From: Priestia abyssalis
GTDB taxonomy: Bacteria > Bacillota > Bacilli > Bacillales > Bacillaceae_H
Reading direction: 5' to 3'
DNA length: 64,000 nt
Assembly: GCF_002019595.1 (NCBI RefSeq)
Contig: NZ_KV917369.1
Coordinates: 3,178,624-3,242,623 of the forward strand
Shown: in pieces, positions 8,707-18,053 of the stretch
Layout of the letters: each line of letters opens with the position of its first letter
Numbering within the stretch: the stretch's first letter is position 1
Translations under genes and position numbers: made by a program
Notes under the pieces: generated by a model
The model's database searches: none
What the model was told of the DNA's origin: nothing
The model's input: only the letters and a program-made list of their open reading frames with translations

Positions 8707-9278
8707 TTAATTCAAATTTTTTCTTCTATTTATAATGAAAAACACAACAATGCCGATGGCTACTACCACTGTAGCCCAAATATATATTTGACTTCGATTA
8801 TGTTTACTACTTAAATCAACTTCTTCAATCGGAGGCTTTCCTTCTCCAAGCACTACCAAATCCTCCTGTGAAGAACTCAACACATCGGTACGATCACACA
8901 TGATTGATACAAGTGATTTTGCCCGTACATTGTTGATTCGTTAGCATAAACCAAATATTCTTCTCTTTTTGTAAAATTATACCCACAGTCTCCACCACCT
9001 TGACCAGTGGTAATGATAATTTGTGATTGTTCAACACCCTTCCAGGTGTTCGTTACCCCAAAAAGAACTGATTTAGACGTATATCCGTTTAAACTCCGTC
9101 TCTCTTTTATATCAACAACTTTCCCACTAAATACGGCTTTTGAACGTTCAAATTCTTCCTCTACGCTTGGTAATTCTGCACACGAACAAGCACTTGTAAT
9201 CGAAGGAAAAGAGCCTATTATTAAAATACCAACAAAAATGAAAGCAAGAAGTGGCATTGCCTTCTTCAAATTAATCAT
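8707..9278 (-). pseudogene. Secreted/anchored TIMP-like (NTR-domain) protein, frameshifted
   Basis: From ATG 9278 (GGAGAG upstream) a signal peptide ends in SACSCAE, the Cys-rich start of bacterial TIMP-like proteins. A domain with GQGGGDCGYNFTKREEYLVYA follows. The frame stops near 8880, but a second frame continues as CDRTDVLSSSQEDLVVLGEG, then a transmembrane segment WATVVVAIGIVVFFIINRRK. The shift falls at a TGTGTG tract; dropping one TG would join the halves into about 190 aa: a surface domain on a C-terminal membrane anchor. Function is unknown. Confidence 0.8.
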
Positions 9279-9346
9279 CTCAATCTCTCCCATAATCGCC
9301 TTGATTTAAATACATTTTTTTACAACCTTACACCTATATTAACATA

Positions 9347-9370
9347 AACACCCAGTTTTGTTCGGGTGTT
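9347..9370 (-). terminator. Possible hairpin terminator
   Basis: AACACCC (9347-9353) pairs with GGGTGTT (9364-9370). It lies between the phosphotransferase and the TIMP-like gene, both minus-strand; the T-tract is weak. Confidence 0.45.
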
Positions 9371-9447
9371 CTCATTCTATTAAATGGCTCTAAAACGTAA
9401 AATGAGCGCCCATTCCTCAAGAATGGCGCCCTTTAATGGAATAAGAC

Positions 9448-10239
9448 CTAAATCCACTCATTCCCATGTTCTGTAATGAATTTAATATCATTTTGATAAT
9501 GTTCTAGATGCCCTTCATCTATCATCTTTTGAAAAGCAAGGTCACCTTCACAAGCTTTTCTTCTAATTGTTTTACATAACCCTTCTAATCGTAGCAATAC
9601 CATCTCTAAATAACCTTCTTCAAATTCTTTACCGTAAGATTCAAAAAACAATTTAACTCTTCGTTTTATACGGTTAGAATGCTGGGATGAATCATAATAT
9701 GCTTTTTCACCTATTTCAGTAAGATAAAATCTACTTAATGGTACACAAGTATAAAGAGTATAGGCTATGTCCCAAAGTCGTGGACCAGGTCCAACAACAT
9801 CAAAATCAATAATACCTATTGGTCTTTCATTATTAAAAATAATGTTGTATATTGCAAAGTCATTATGGCAAAGTACCTCCCGTTGTTGTGGAGTATTATC
9901 TAATGATTGCCAACTATCATCAAATGAAAAATCACTCACAGAATCATGATAAAGACGAAGCATCTTCGCGATTTCTATTAAGACATCATTAGACCACATA
10001 TACTTTTTTAATGGATAATTACCAGCTTCTCCTTCAATAAATGATAATATCTCTCTCCCTTTTTCATCGATACCTATGTATTTAGGTGCATAATTGAACC
10101 TTTTGCTTTCCAGATGTTTCAACAGTGCATGAATCCTTGTGCTATTTGACTTTAAATCTCGCCTAACTGTATTATCTGAACGATAAACTTTGGAGACGTT
10201 ACCACCAGCTAACAATTCCTCATTTGAGCGATTAGACAT
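9448..10239 (-). CDS. Aminoglycoside phosphotransferase (APH)-family kinase
   Basis: This 263-aa protein has the APH/choline kinase catalytic loop CHNDFAIYNIIF (about residue 124), with its Asp, and the metal-binding IIDFDVVGPGPRLWDIAY. A short N-lobe precedes it. Members phosphorylate aminoglycosides, choline, homoserine or other small alcohols. The protein lacks any feature that would point to antibiotic resistance, so the substrate is unknown. It is a lone gene flanked by GCGCCC repeats (9406-9431 and 10364-10369). Confidence 0.85.
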   Translation of the reverse strand: MSNRSNEELLAGGNVSKVYRSDNTVRRDLKSNSTRIHALLKHLESKRFNYAPKYIGIDEKGREILSFIEGEAGNYPLKKYMWSNDVLIEIAKMLRLYHDSVSDFSFDDSWQSLDNTPQQREVLCHNDFAIYNIIFNNERPIGIIDFDVVGPGPRLWDIAYTLYTCVPLSRFYLTEIGEKAYYDSSQHSNRIKRRVKLFFESYGKEFEEGYLEMVLLRLEGLCKTIRRKACEGDLAFQKMIDEGHLEHYQNDIKFITEHGNEWI

Positions 10240-10534
10240 TTAATACACCTCCTTGTCTTGTTCCATTAAACTGCCCTATTGCTTAATACCAATTATTTCA
10301 AATTATTTTTGACTAAAACAATTAATTTTTCAATAAAAAAGACACTTACCTTATAACAGATAAGCGCCCGATTGCTGAATAGTTGAAAATGCGAAAAAAA
10401 CATGCATTGTTGCCTGTCTGAATATTTTCTTCAGTATCATATAAGGTTCGACCAGAGTATAGGCGCGAACCATGATTTGAAATATTTCGAACAGACTGTC
10501 ATGTGTATTTTACATTCTGATCCATCATACTTAT
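10240..10534. other. Intergenic region, nothing coding
   Basis: This stretch of about 295 bases holds one GCGCCC-type repeat at 10364-10369 and a short inverted repeat GGTTCG/CGAACC around 10446-10472. No promoter or gene is convincing. Confidence 0.5.
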
Positions 10535-11404
10535 TCACTCTCTGTTCCTATATGATAAATATTCTAAGAATTTCTTGGACGCAAGGGAAAGTGATTTTTG
10601 CTCTCTCGTAGCTATACCAATATTTCTAAAAGCAGGAATTTCAAGCTCTTTCGCTATAATTTTGTGAGGAATTCGCTGTAAAATCAATTCTGGTAATATA
10701 CTGATTCCAAGCCCATTTTCTACCATAGACATAATTGCATAATCATCCCATGTTGTAAAATTAACTTGCGGTGAAATATGATGCATCTCAAAAATTTCAG
10801 AGATTTCTGCTTTTGCTCCCTTTTCCAATAGCATAAACGGACTATTCAGTAAGTCGTTGATTGGAAACTTTTCGCAATTAGCAAGCGGATGATTTTGCGG
10901 AATCACTACCAGCAAACGGTCTTGCTCCAAAAAGATAGTTTCTAATTCTGCTTTTGCCGGTAGCCGCACAAATCCGAAGTCAACACGTCCATTTAGAATC
11001 CAGCTTTCAATTTCTGTATAATCACCAAGTAGAAGTTCAAAATCTATCTTTGGGTAATCCTTCTTAAAAATTCTAATAATGTTAGGGAGCCAATGGGTTG
11101 CTACACTAGAAAATGTCCCAATACGAATCATCCCAGTCTGCATATCGTGTAAGTCTTCGATCTGCCTCATTAAGAATTCATACTCATTACAGATTCTCTT
11201 TAATTGGGGCAGTAACTTTAAGCCATCCGAGGTTAAACTGATACCGGCACGTCCTCTTTCAAAAAGAGAAACCCCCCATTCCGTTTCTAAATCGCTAATC
11301 ATACGACTGATCCCAGACTGTGTATAGTCCAATGCTTCGGCAGCTTTTGTAAAGCTACCGAATTCTACTACTTTTATAAATGCCATATATTTTTGGATAT
11401 TCAT
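10535..11404 (-). CDS. LysR-family transcriptional regulator
   Basis: About 289 aa from the ATG at 11404 (preceded by AAGGAAAAG). The N-terminal winged helix (MNIQKYMAFIKVVEFGSFTKAAEALDY, with TQSGISRMISDLE as recognition helix) and a C-terminal periplasmic-binding-like effector domain (about residues 90-289) are clear. It is divergent from the YbaK-like gene at 11526, the standard arrangement for a LysR protein and its target, with about 120 bp between them. The effector is unknown. Confidence 0.93.
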   Translation of the reverse strand: MNIQKYMAFIKVVEFGSFTKAAEALDYTQSGISRMISDLETEWGVSLFERGRAGISLTSDGLKLLPQLKRICNEYEFLMRQIEDLHDMQTGMIRIGTFSSVATHWLPNIIRIFKKDYPKIDFELLLGDYTEIESWILNGRVDFGFVRLPAKAELETIFLEQDRLLVVIPQNHPLANCEKFPINDLLNSPFMLLEKGAKAEISEIFEMHHISPQVNFTTWDDYAIMSMVENGLGISILPELILQRIPHKIIAKELEIPAFRNIGIATREQKSLSLASKKFLEYLSYRNRE

Positions 11405-11525
11405 ACTCTTTTCCTTTTCCATCTGTTTTCGTCATGCATTTCATGATGAATATTCGTTTTTGTAATACATGTGAACATGATATGTTATTAATATCAAAAA
11501 TTCAAGTTAGGAAAGGGATATAAAG

Positions 11526-12065
11526 ATGTTTTTTGTGAGTGATATTATGAACAAATCACCAGATACCTATAAGTCTCCGCTACAAGAAATGGTCTACGAA
11601 TCATTGACAATGTTACAGATTTCATTTGAACGAGTAAATACAGATGAAGCAATTTCGATGGAGGACTGTATCGAGATCAATCAAAAATTGGATATGAAAA
11701 TGGTAAAAACGCTGTTCCTCTGCAATAGTAAAAAGACAAAGTTTTATTTATTTATAACTATCGCAAATAAGCCATTCAAATCAAAAGATTTTAGCAATAC
11801 ACTCGACATTTCACGCGTATCGTTTGCTCCTGCGGATCTGATGGAAAGTATTCTGGGTGTAAAAATCGGTGCTGCTACTGTATTTGGTGTTTTAATGGAC
11901 AAGGAAAATCTTGTGCAGGTTGTTTTTGATAAGGATGTGCTTTTGGAAGAGTGGTATGGATGTAGCGATGGAACGACAACCGGATATATGAAGGTCAAAA
12001 CAAAGCTGATCGTCAATAACTTCCTAACCTATGCAAAGCACATTCCGACAGTAATCGAAATGTAA
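11526..12065 (+). CDS. YbaK/ProX-like aminoacyl-tRNA deacylase domain protein
   Basis: This 179-aa protein matches the prolyl-tRNA-synthetase-associated editing family (ProX/PrdX). N-terminal MLQISFERVNTDEAISMEDC is followed by KTLFLCNSKKTKFYLF and DLMESILGVKIGAATVFGVL, as in the YbaK fold. Such proteins hydrolyse mischarged Ala- or Cys-tRNA(Pro). The ATG at 11526 follows AAAGGGAT; a second ATG lies at 11547. Control by the divergent LysR gene is likely (inference). Confidence 0.85.
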   Translation: MFFVSDIMNKSPDTYKSPLQEMVYESLTMLQISFERVNTDEAISMEDCIEINQKLDMKMVKTLFLCNSKKTKFYLFITIANKPFKSKDFSNTLDISRVSFAPADLMESILGVKIGAATVFGVLMDKENLVQVVFDKDVLLEEWYGCSDGTTTGYMKVKTKLIVNNFLTYAKHIPTVIEM

Positions 12066-12113
12066 AATTCAGAAAAAGAATGGTGATTAATTACTTTATT
12101 TTAAAAACAGGTT

Positions 12114-12150
12114 AATAATCTGCGAAATATAAGCTGTTTCGCAGATTATT
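12114..12150 (+). promoter_or_regulatory. Perfect 14-bp hairpin just upstream of the EamA gene
   Basis: Arms 12114-12127 and 12137-12150 are exact complements around a 9-nt loop. There is no T-run; an AGGAG site follows immediately (12151-12155). It could end the upstream transcript or influence translation of the transporter. Confidence 0.6.
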
Positions 12151-12194
12151 AGGAGTAGACGATGAAATTTAAAAGGTTTAAAGGAGGGAAGTTT

Positions 12195-13133
12195 GTGGAT
12201 CAAAAGCGATTATTACTAATTTATGGTTTAGTATTTTTTGTCACAGCAATTTGGGGACTTAATATGGTCATAATTAAAGTATTGGTGGAGGAATTACCTC
12301 CACAAACCATGACGGCATTTCGAATTATGATGGCTGGGATTACAGCATTAATCATAATCGTTATTGGAAAATCCTTTCGTCGTTTATCGAAAAGAGAATG
12401 GATTTATACACTACTTGGAATGTTATTTGGTGTCATTCTACATCACTTGCTTATAGCAGTAGGTTTAACAATGATTGATGCTTCGAATGCTTCTTTAATT
12501 CTTGCATTAGTTCCGCTTTCAACAGCAATACTCGCTGTCCTTTTTTTAGGTGAACAATTAACTAAATTGCGAACGATAGGTTTTATTCTTGCATTAACTG
12601 GTGTCTTTTTTATTCAAGGTGGTTCATTCAGTAATATGCAATTGTCTCAGGGAGAATTGATTTTATTTATTGCTATGTTCGTCCAAGCCATTAGTTTTAT
12701 TTTTGTAAAAAAGGCAACAGCAACTCTTGATTCAAAACAGGTAACAACAATAATGTACTTATTAGGTTCAATAGGTTTGTTGATTATTAGTTTTATAACT
12801 GAACCTAAAGGATTCAATGAAATGACTTCAGCCTCTTTATTTATTCACTTTTTATTTATTGTGTCAGGGGTAGTGGCAACAGGTGTGGGGTATATAGTTT
12901 TTAATGCAGCGATTCAGCAGATAGGAGCAGGGAAAACAGTCATATTTAATAACTTTGTTCCTTTTTTTGGTCTTGTGTTCTCTGCACTTTTCTTAAATGA
13001 AACCATTACAGCTTCACAATTGATTGGATTTGTGTTTATTGTAGCTGGAGTTCTATTTGGGTCAGGTTATATTGAAAAACTATGGGCGAAAAAGCATAAT
13101 CGGATTAATAATACAAAAAAGAGTGTAGGATAA
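12195..13133 (+). CDS. EamA/DMT-family transporter
   Basis: About 312 aa with ten transmembrane segments forming two EamA repeats. The first carries ITALRIIMAG-like and LGEQLTKLRTIGFILALTGV motifs; the second has FNNFVPFFGLVFSALFLNETI. DMT proteins export amino acids, metabolites or drugs. A GTG at 12195 preceded by AAAGGAGGG is the best start; an ATG at 12162 with AGGAG also fits and would add eleven residues. Confidence 0.9.
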   Translation: MDQKRLLLIYGLVFFVTAIWGLNMVIIKVLVEELPPQTMTAFRIMMAGITALIIIVIGKSFRRLSKREWIYTLLGMLFGVILHHLLIAVGLTMIDASNASLILALVPLSTAILAVLFLGEQLTKLRTIGFILALTGVFFIQGGSFSNMQLSQGELILFIAMFVQAISFIFVKKATATLDSKQVTTIMYLLGSIGLLIISFITEPKGFNEMTSASLFIHFLFIVSGVVATGVGYIVFNAAIQQIGAGKTVIFNNFVPFFGLVFSALFLNETITASQLIGFVFIVAGVLFGSGYIEKLWAKKHNRINNTKKSVG

Positions 13134-13149
13134 TATACACTTTTTCCTA

Positions 13150-14322
13150 TATAAATCAGACTTAATTCTTCGACACGTTTAATATTCTATCTTTCTTGTC
13201 TATACTGCTCCTAAAAGAACAAATGAAGGAGCGGATTAAGATGGGAAAGGGACTTACAATTACAAATACCCATGGCTGGACGGTTGAACAACTTCAAATA
13301 CATGAAAAAACCATTAAAAAAGCTTCTATGGCAAAGCGAGTGGCGGTCATTCGGCTCATTATGCAAGGGTATTATGCCATTCAAGTGGCCAAACTCTTAA
13401 ACATCCATCGAGAAACGATTTCGAGCTACGTTCAGAAGTTTAATGATGGCGGAATGGACGCTTTATTACATCGTGATTATTCACCAGGTAAGCCTCCGTT
13501 TTTATCATCGGAAGAAGAACAGGAACTGCGCCGGATGCTTGAACACAGTACACCAGCTGAAGAAGGATACGGCTTCGAATCACGCTGGGATACTCGCATT
13601 TTAAAACATGTCATCGAAGATAAGTTCGCGATTACGATGTCCCGCAGTGGCATCGGCGATATGCTGAAGCGATGGGGATTTAGCTATACGCGTCCCACCT
13701 ATACTCTGAAGCGTGCCAATCGCCAGAAACAGGAAGCCTTTCAACGAGAACTGAACATGGTGAAAAAAACATCTCAGACGATGTAATTCTGTTATACGAA
13801 GATGAGAGCCACATCCGGGATTATCAAACCTTACGTGCCACGTGGAGCGTCAAAGGAAAACAAAGACAAATCCCCACGCATGGTCATCATGCGACGGTGA
13901 GTTTATTTGGCTGCGTCAACATTCGAAACGGCGAATTTCTTTGTATGGAAACGAACCAGTGTAACGCTCAATCGTTTTACGCGTTTCTTCGCTATATATT
14001 GGCGCAATATGAGGATCGACACGTGGTCATGATTCTTGATAATGCCCGTATTCACCATGCGAAAATCTTAGAAGCCTTCTTGAAAGAAAATGAACATCGA
14101 CTGACTCTTCTTTTTCTTCCTCCCTATTCTCCGCACCTAAATGCAGTGGAGCGTATTTGGGGATGGTTGAAAGAGAGCGTCATCGTCAATCGGTTCCATG
14201 CCACTCAGAAAGATATCCGAAAATCCGTGTCATCGTTTTTAGAGCACCTAGACCAGTTTCCTGAAAAAGTGCTTCAACGGATCGGATCGTTAGCTATGTC
14301 GGAATATTAATCGTGATTTATA
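13150..14322 (+). mobile_element. IS630-family insertion sequence (copy 1)
   Basis: Terminal repeats beginning TATAAATCA face inward from 13150 and 14322. A TA dinucleotide flanks each end (13148-13149, 14323-14324), the target duplication of IS630/Tc1-mariner elements. The element is 1173 bp and contains a frameshifted transposase. A deleted derivative of the same element lies at 16996-17210. Confidence 0.9.
13241..14310 (+). pseudogene. IS630-family transposase in two frames
   Basis: From ATG 13241 (AAGGAGC upstream) the helix-turn-helix half runs to a stop at 13786. The catalytic half continues from the -1 frame with DDVILLYEDESHIRDYQTL, then MILDNARIHHAK and LPPYSPHLNAVERIWGWLK, the DDE residues of IS630. 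The frames meet at a run of seven A (around 13763-13769). One extra A would join them. This can reflect programmed or transcriptional slippage, or a disabling mutation. Confidence 0.88.
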
Positions 14323-14635
14323 TAGATAAATCTGTCTATCATACTCACTTTCTTTAATGCTCTTCATGCATATTTTGATAATATTAAAAATTTTTACTGG
14401 ATCCATAGAATCTAATACATCATAAGTGCTTTCTAGTTTGTATAATGACTGATTGTTGATAAAAAGGGATGGGATGCCTAAAAAATTCCCTAACACCTCT
14501 TTTTGTTACCATAACGCCCGAAAGCAGAAGTTAAAAATTTTTAGTTTCTTGCTCAATTAAAGCTACCCGTTGAACAAGACAATAAAATAACTTTTATAGT
14601 AGAATATTAGTATTTGCAAAAGGAGCCTCATTCTT
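14323..14635. other. Possible gene remnant beside IS630
   Basis: The minus strand has an open stretch (about 14333-14496) reading SLYKLESTYDVLDSMDPVK, which looks coding in composition but has no start signal or known family. It may be the remains of a gene cut by IS630. The rest holds the upstream region of the oxidoreductase. Confidence 0.3.
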
Positions 14636-15256
14636 ATGAATATTTTAATTTTAGGTGCAACTGGACGAGTTGGAAGTCAAATAGTTACTTATGCCCTTCA
14701 TGGAAGTCATCATGTTACTGTATTAGTTCGCACTCCAGAGAAGATTCAAATAAATAATGAAAATTTAACCATTATTGAAGGGAATGTTTTAAATAAAGAT
14801 GATATCGTACGTGCAATGCATGGAATTGATGTAGTTATTAGTGCACTAAATACTGATGGCACAATCACTCTATCAGAAAGTATGCCACTTATTATCCAAG
14901 CAATGGAAAACGAAGGTATAAAACGAATAATAACTATAGGAACTGCGGGTATTATGCAAAGTAGAACCACGCCAAATTCTCTGCGTTATCAATCAAGTGA
15001 ATCAAAGCAGAAGTCAACCCGTGCAGCGAAAGAACATCATAAAGTTTACGATATGCTCAAACAATCAACCCTGGAATGGACGATTGTCTGTCCTACGTAC
15101 TTGCCGGATGGAGAAAGGGTAGGCAAATATCGAATAGACCGAAATTTTTTGCCAGAGGGTGGAGTTGAAATATCCGTACCGGATACAGCAGAATTTACAT
15201 TTAGACAGATAAAAGCAAGCGATTATATAAAATCACGTGTAGGTATCGCCTACTAA
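14636..15256 (+). CDS. NAD(P)-binding oxidoreductase, atypical SDR (YwnB-like)
   Basis: This 206-aa Rossmann-fold protein starts with the dinucleotide motif ILGATGRVGSQI. It has TVLVRTPEKI and VVISALNTDGT, and WTIVCPTYLPDG near the C-terminus, the pattern of NmrA-like/YwnB proteins that bind NAD(P) and often act as reductases or redox sensors. AAAAGGAG precedes the ATG. It stands alone. The catalytic tyrosine typical of true SDRs is not obvious. Confidence 0.85.
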   Translation: MNILILGATGRVGSQIVTYALHGSHHVTVLVRTPEKIQINNENLTIIEGNVLNKDDIVRAMHGIDVVISALNTDGTITLSESMPLIIQAMENEGIKRIITIGTAGIMQSRTTPNSLRYQSSESKQKSTRAAKEHHKVYDMLKQSTLEWTIVCPTYLPDGERVGKYRIDRNFLPEGGVEISVPDTAEFTFRQIKASDYIKSRVGIAY

Positions 15257-15445
15257 TAACATTCTTATACTACTTTCATATTGGATTTACCTCATTTTCC
15301 CTTATGTATATTCTATACAAATTTAGTTTACGTAAAAGTTCATTCTCGGAAGTTAGTTAAGATCTCTATTCCTAAAAACAAAGTTTTTTATCTACTCTTT
15401 ATCATTTTCAATAACTTCTAGATCTACCTTATTAACAAAAAATAT

Positions 15446-15460
15446 TTGAAAACGTATTCA
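15446..15460 (+). promoter_or_regulatory. cre site (CcpA) upstream of glpT
   Basis: TTGAAAACGTATTCA fits the consensus WTGNNARCGNWWWCA at every position. It overlaps the -35 region of the predicted glpT promoter, so CcpA binding would block RNA polymerase and give carbon catabolite repression. Confidence 0.75.
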
Positions 15461-15485
15461 CATTTTTACCTTTTTCTGTTATATT
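15457..15485 (+). promoter_or_regulatory. Predicted sigma-A promoter of glpT
   Basis: TTCACA (15457-15462) and TATATT (15480-15485) are separated by 17 bp, close to TTGACA/TATAAT. Transcription would start about 15492, giving a leader of some 140 nt that includes the hairpin below. Confidence 0.6.
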
Positions 15486-15522
15486 GATGATTAAGTTAAT
15501 AAACGGCCGGAGAATTGGAGAT

Positions 15523-15578
15523 AGCCGAAAAGACATTTAAGGTAAATTCTATTAAATGTCTTTTCGGCTGTCTTTTTT
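15523..15578 (+). terminator. Leader terminator of glpT, probable GlpP antitermination target
   Basis: An 18-bp perfect stem (15523-15540, 15552-15569, loop 11 nt) is followed by GTCTTTTTTT, so it should stop transcription before glpT. In B. subtilis, glpT and glpD leaders carry such terminators and GlpP with glycerol-3-phosphate allows read-through. The GGAGAATTGGAGA just upstream may be the antiterminator site (inference). Confidence 0.75.
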
Positions 15579-15629
15579 TGCGGATAAAACTATATTAACT
15601 AGAAAAATAGATATAGGGGTGGTATTAAA

Positions 15630-16979
15630 ATGTTAAAAATGTTTCAACCTGCTCAGCATGTCGATAGACTCCCAGAGCACAAGATTGACAAGGAATATAA
15701 AAGACTTCGTTTGCAAGTTTTCCTTGGAATTTTTATCGGTTATGCAGGTTACTATTTGGTCAGAAAAAACTTTAGCTTGGCTATGCCATATTTAACTGAT
15801 ATGGGATTTAGCAAGGGAGAATTAGGATTAGTGTTATCTGCTGTATCCATTGCCTATGGAATTAGTAAATTTGTTATGGGTACTGTTTCGGACCGAAGTA
15901 ATCCGAGATATTTTCTAGCTGCAGGCCTAATACTTTCTGCTCTTATCAATGTAATTTTTGGATCTTTCTCATTTGTTACAACAAGTATTGCGATCATGTT
16001 TATATTGAACTTTATTAACGGTTGGGTTCAGGGAATGGGATGGCCAGCAAGTGGACGAACAATGGTACACTGGTTTTCGATAAATGAACGTGGAACGAAA
16101 ATGTCTATTTGGAATGTTGCCCATAATGTTGGTGGTGGACTAATTGCCCCATTAGCAGGTATTGGAATTGCCCTCTTTGTGACTTGGAAAAGTACTTTCT
16201 TTTTCCCAGGCGTTATTGCGATTATTATTGCAATCATTGCATTTATTTTAATGAAAGATACCCCGCAGTCCGTTGGGCTACCTCCAATTGAGGAATATAA
16301 AAATGATTATCCTAAAAATGATACTGAAGACCGTGAGAAAGAGTTATCTACAAAAGAAATACTTTTTAAATATGTTTTAAATAATAAATTTTTATGGTAT
16401 ATCGCAATTGCTAACGTATTTGTTTACTTAGTACGCTACGGTGTTTTAGACTGGGCCCCAACTTATTTGACAGAAGAAAAAGGATATAGCCACAATGATT
16501 CTAGATGGGCATATTTTCTTTATGAATGGGCAGGTATTCCTGGAACAATTTTATGTGGTTGGATTAGTGATAAAGTGTTTAAGGGAAGACGTGCACCTGC
16601 TGGAATTATCTTTATGTTAGGTGTTTTAATAGCAATAGCTGTCTATTGGTTAAATCCTGCTGGAAACCCACTTGTAGATAATATTTCTCTAATTGCGATC
16701 GGATTCTTAATTTATGGTCCAGTTATGCTAATAGGTCTCCAGGCGTTAGATTTAGTGCCTAAAAAAGCTGCAGGTACAGCTGCAGGTCTTACCGGATTAT
16801 TTGGTTATTTAGGAGGTTCTGTATTCGCAAGTATTGCAATGGGATATGTCGTTGATTTCGCTGGCTGGGGCGGTGGATTTATCATGCTTATCATCTCATC
16901 AGTTCTTTCCATTGTATTTCTTTCTTTAACTTGGAATTCTGGTAAAGCTACAAATTCTAATAAAGCTGAGGTAGCATAA
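15630..16979 (+). CDS. glpT: Glycerol-3-phosphate transporter
   Basis: This 449-aa MFS protein has twelve membrane segments. The N-terminal [19 protein letters not shown] is the GlpT/UhpT signature, with the Arg that binds phosphate; the second half has [17 protein letters not shown]. GlpT exchanges glycerol-3-phosphate for inorganic phosphate across the cytoplasmic membrane. Length and order match Bacillus GlpT. No glpQ gene follows: an IS630 derivative lies immediately downstream. Its leader has a cre site and a terminator. Confidence 0.93.
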   Translation: MLKMFQPAQHVDRLPEHKIDKEYKRLRLQVFLGIFIGYAGYYLVRKNFSLAMPYLTDMGFSKGELGLVLSAVSIAYGISKFVMGTVSDRSNPRYFLAAGLILSALINVIFGSFSFVTTSIAIMFILNFINGWVQGMGWPASGRTMVHWFSINERGTKMSIWNVAHNVGGGLIAPLAGIGIALFVTWKSTFFFPGVIAIIIAIIAFILMKDTPQSVGLPPIEEYKNDYPKNDTEDREKELSTKEILFKYVLNNKFLWYIAIANVFVYLVRYGVLDWAPTYLTEEKGYSHNDSRWAYFLYEWAGIPGTILCGWISDKVFKGRRAPAGIIFMLGVLIAIAVYWLNPAGNPLVDNISLIAIGFLIYGPVMLIGLQALDLVPKKAAGTAAGLTGLFGYLGGSVFASIAMGYVVDFAGWGGGFIMLIISSVLSIVFLSLTWNSGKATNSNKAEVA

Positions 16980-16995
16980 TAAAATTAGAGTTCTA

Positions 16996-17210
16996 TATTA
17001 ATCAGACTTAATTCTTCGACACGTTTAAATGCCTATCTTCCTGGTCTATACTACCAATGAGGGAGCGTCATCGCCAATCTGTTCTGTGCCACTCAAAAAG
17101 ATATCTGAAAATCCGTCTCATCGTTTTTAGAGTACCTAGACCAGTTTCCTGAAAAAGTGCTTTAACGTATTGGTTCATTAGCTTTATCGGAATATTAATC
17201 GTGATTGATA
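16996..17210 (+). mobile_element. Internally deleted IS630 derivative (MITE-like)
   Basis: The left end (TATTAATCAGACTTAATTC) and the right end (ending ATTAATCGTGATTGATA) match those of the IS630 copy at 13150-14322. TA flanks both sides (16994-16995, 17211-17212). About 215 bp remain: roughly 60 bp of left end joined directly to the last 150 bp of the transposase gene. It cannot encode transposase but keeps both terminal repeats, so it could be moved in trans. Confidence 0.88.
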
Positions 17211-17256
17211 TAGTGCACATATTACCAAATTAATACAAAAGTATTTTTGTATAGTT

Positions 17257-17446
17257 CATACAAAGTTAGTTAACATATAATCGTTCTTAGCTACAATCAA
17301 CAAAGCCTCAGATTCCTAGAATTTGAGGCTTCCACGTAAGAATAAGGATTAAAAGGTCTATAGACATAAAAAACGCATTATATACAAATATAAGACGTTT
17401 AAACCTATTCCACTGTTTAGATCCCCATAAATGAGAATTATCGGCA
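17257..17446 (+). repeat. Intergenic double-hairpin repeat, copy A
   Basis: It shares a lead-in (ATACAAAGTTAGTTAACATA), a hairpin GCCTCAGATTC...TTGAGGC (17305-17329), a second hairpin AAACGCATTATA...TATAAGACGTTT, and a trailing ATCCCCATAA block with copy B at 19066-19262. No protein is encoded. Function is unknown. Confidence 0.75.
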
Positions 17447-17592
17447 GTTAGTCCGCTAATGCTATCTGTTCATTTCTGAATGTATGTTTCTATAGAAATT
17501 CATACATTGGATAAAATAAAAAAAGCCACCTAAATAAGCAGCTTTCGATTTGTTCCTAGTTAAACTCCCCAGTTAGTTCAACAAAAAACGCA

Positions 17593-17868
17593 TTAATCCA
17601 TCAACTCTTTACCTGTTATTTTTCCATCATCATATGTCCAAACTCTATATTTTTTACCCTTAATAGTTACTACCATTGTAAATTCCCGATACCATTCTCC
17701 CCATTGCCCAAGACTATTTATCGATTCTACTTTGGTAATCTCAGAATGGTTGCTCAATAATTTTTCTTTAACGCTATTTAATCTCAACGTGGTGTAAAAG
17801 AAAATAGAACCATAAAGTAAAGCCCCCAACGTAACAATGGTAAGTAAAACTTTTAAAATCTTTTTCAT
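17593..17868 (-). CDS. Small membrane-anchored or exported protein, function unknown
   Basis: This 91-aa protein starts MKKILKVLLTIVTLGALLYG, a single hydrophobic helix followed by a polar exterior domain ending YRVWTYDDGKITGKELMD. There is no lipobox. It resembles the small DUF3139-type Firmicute proteins in layout, but I cannot assign it. GGGGAATT precedes the ATG. It is a lone gene among repeats. Confidence 0.6.
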   Translation of the reverse strand: MKKILKVLLTIVTLGALLYGSIFFYTTLRLNSVKEKLLSNHSEITKVESINSLGQWGEWYREFTMVVTIKGKKYRVWTYDDGKITGKELMD

Positions 17869-18053
17869 AATTCCCCAGGCTCCTTAATGGTTTTTAACTG
17901 AAAAAATCTCTTATTTCATTATATACATAGAATAACTATATAGTAAGCAATAGTCGGTGCACTAACCTCCGTTTGCAACAAGATAGTCCACAAAAACACT
18001 CCTCTTGTTATCTTCAAAAGGAGTTCACATAAGTGAGCTTATAAGAAGCAAAC

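Noticed and set aside
9448-10239. Aminoglycoside resistance gene
   Set aside because: Only the general APH fold is seen; no resistance subfamily motif or context supports that claim.
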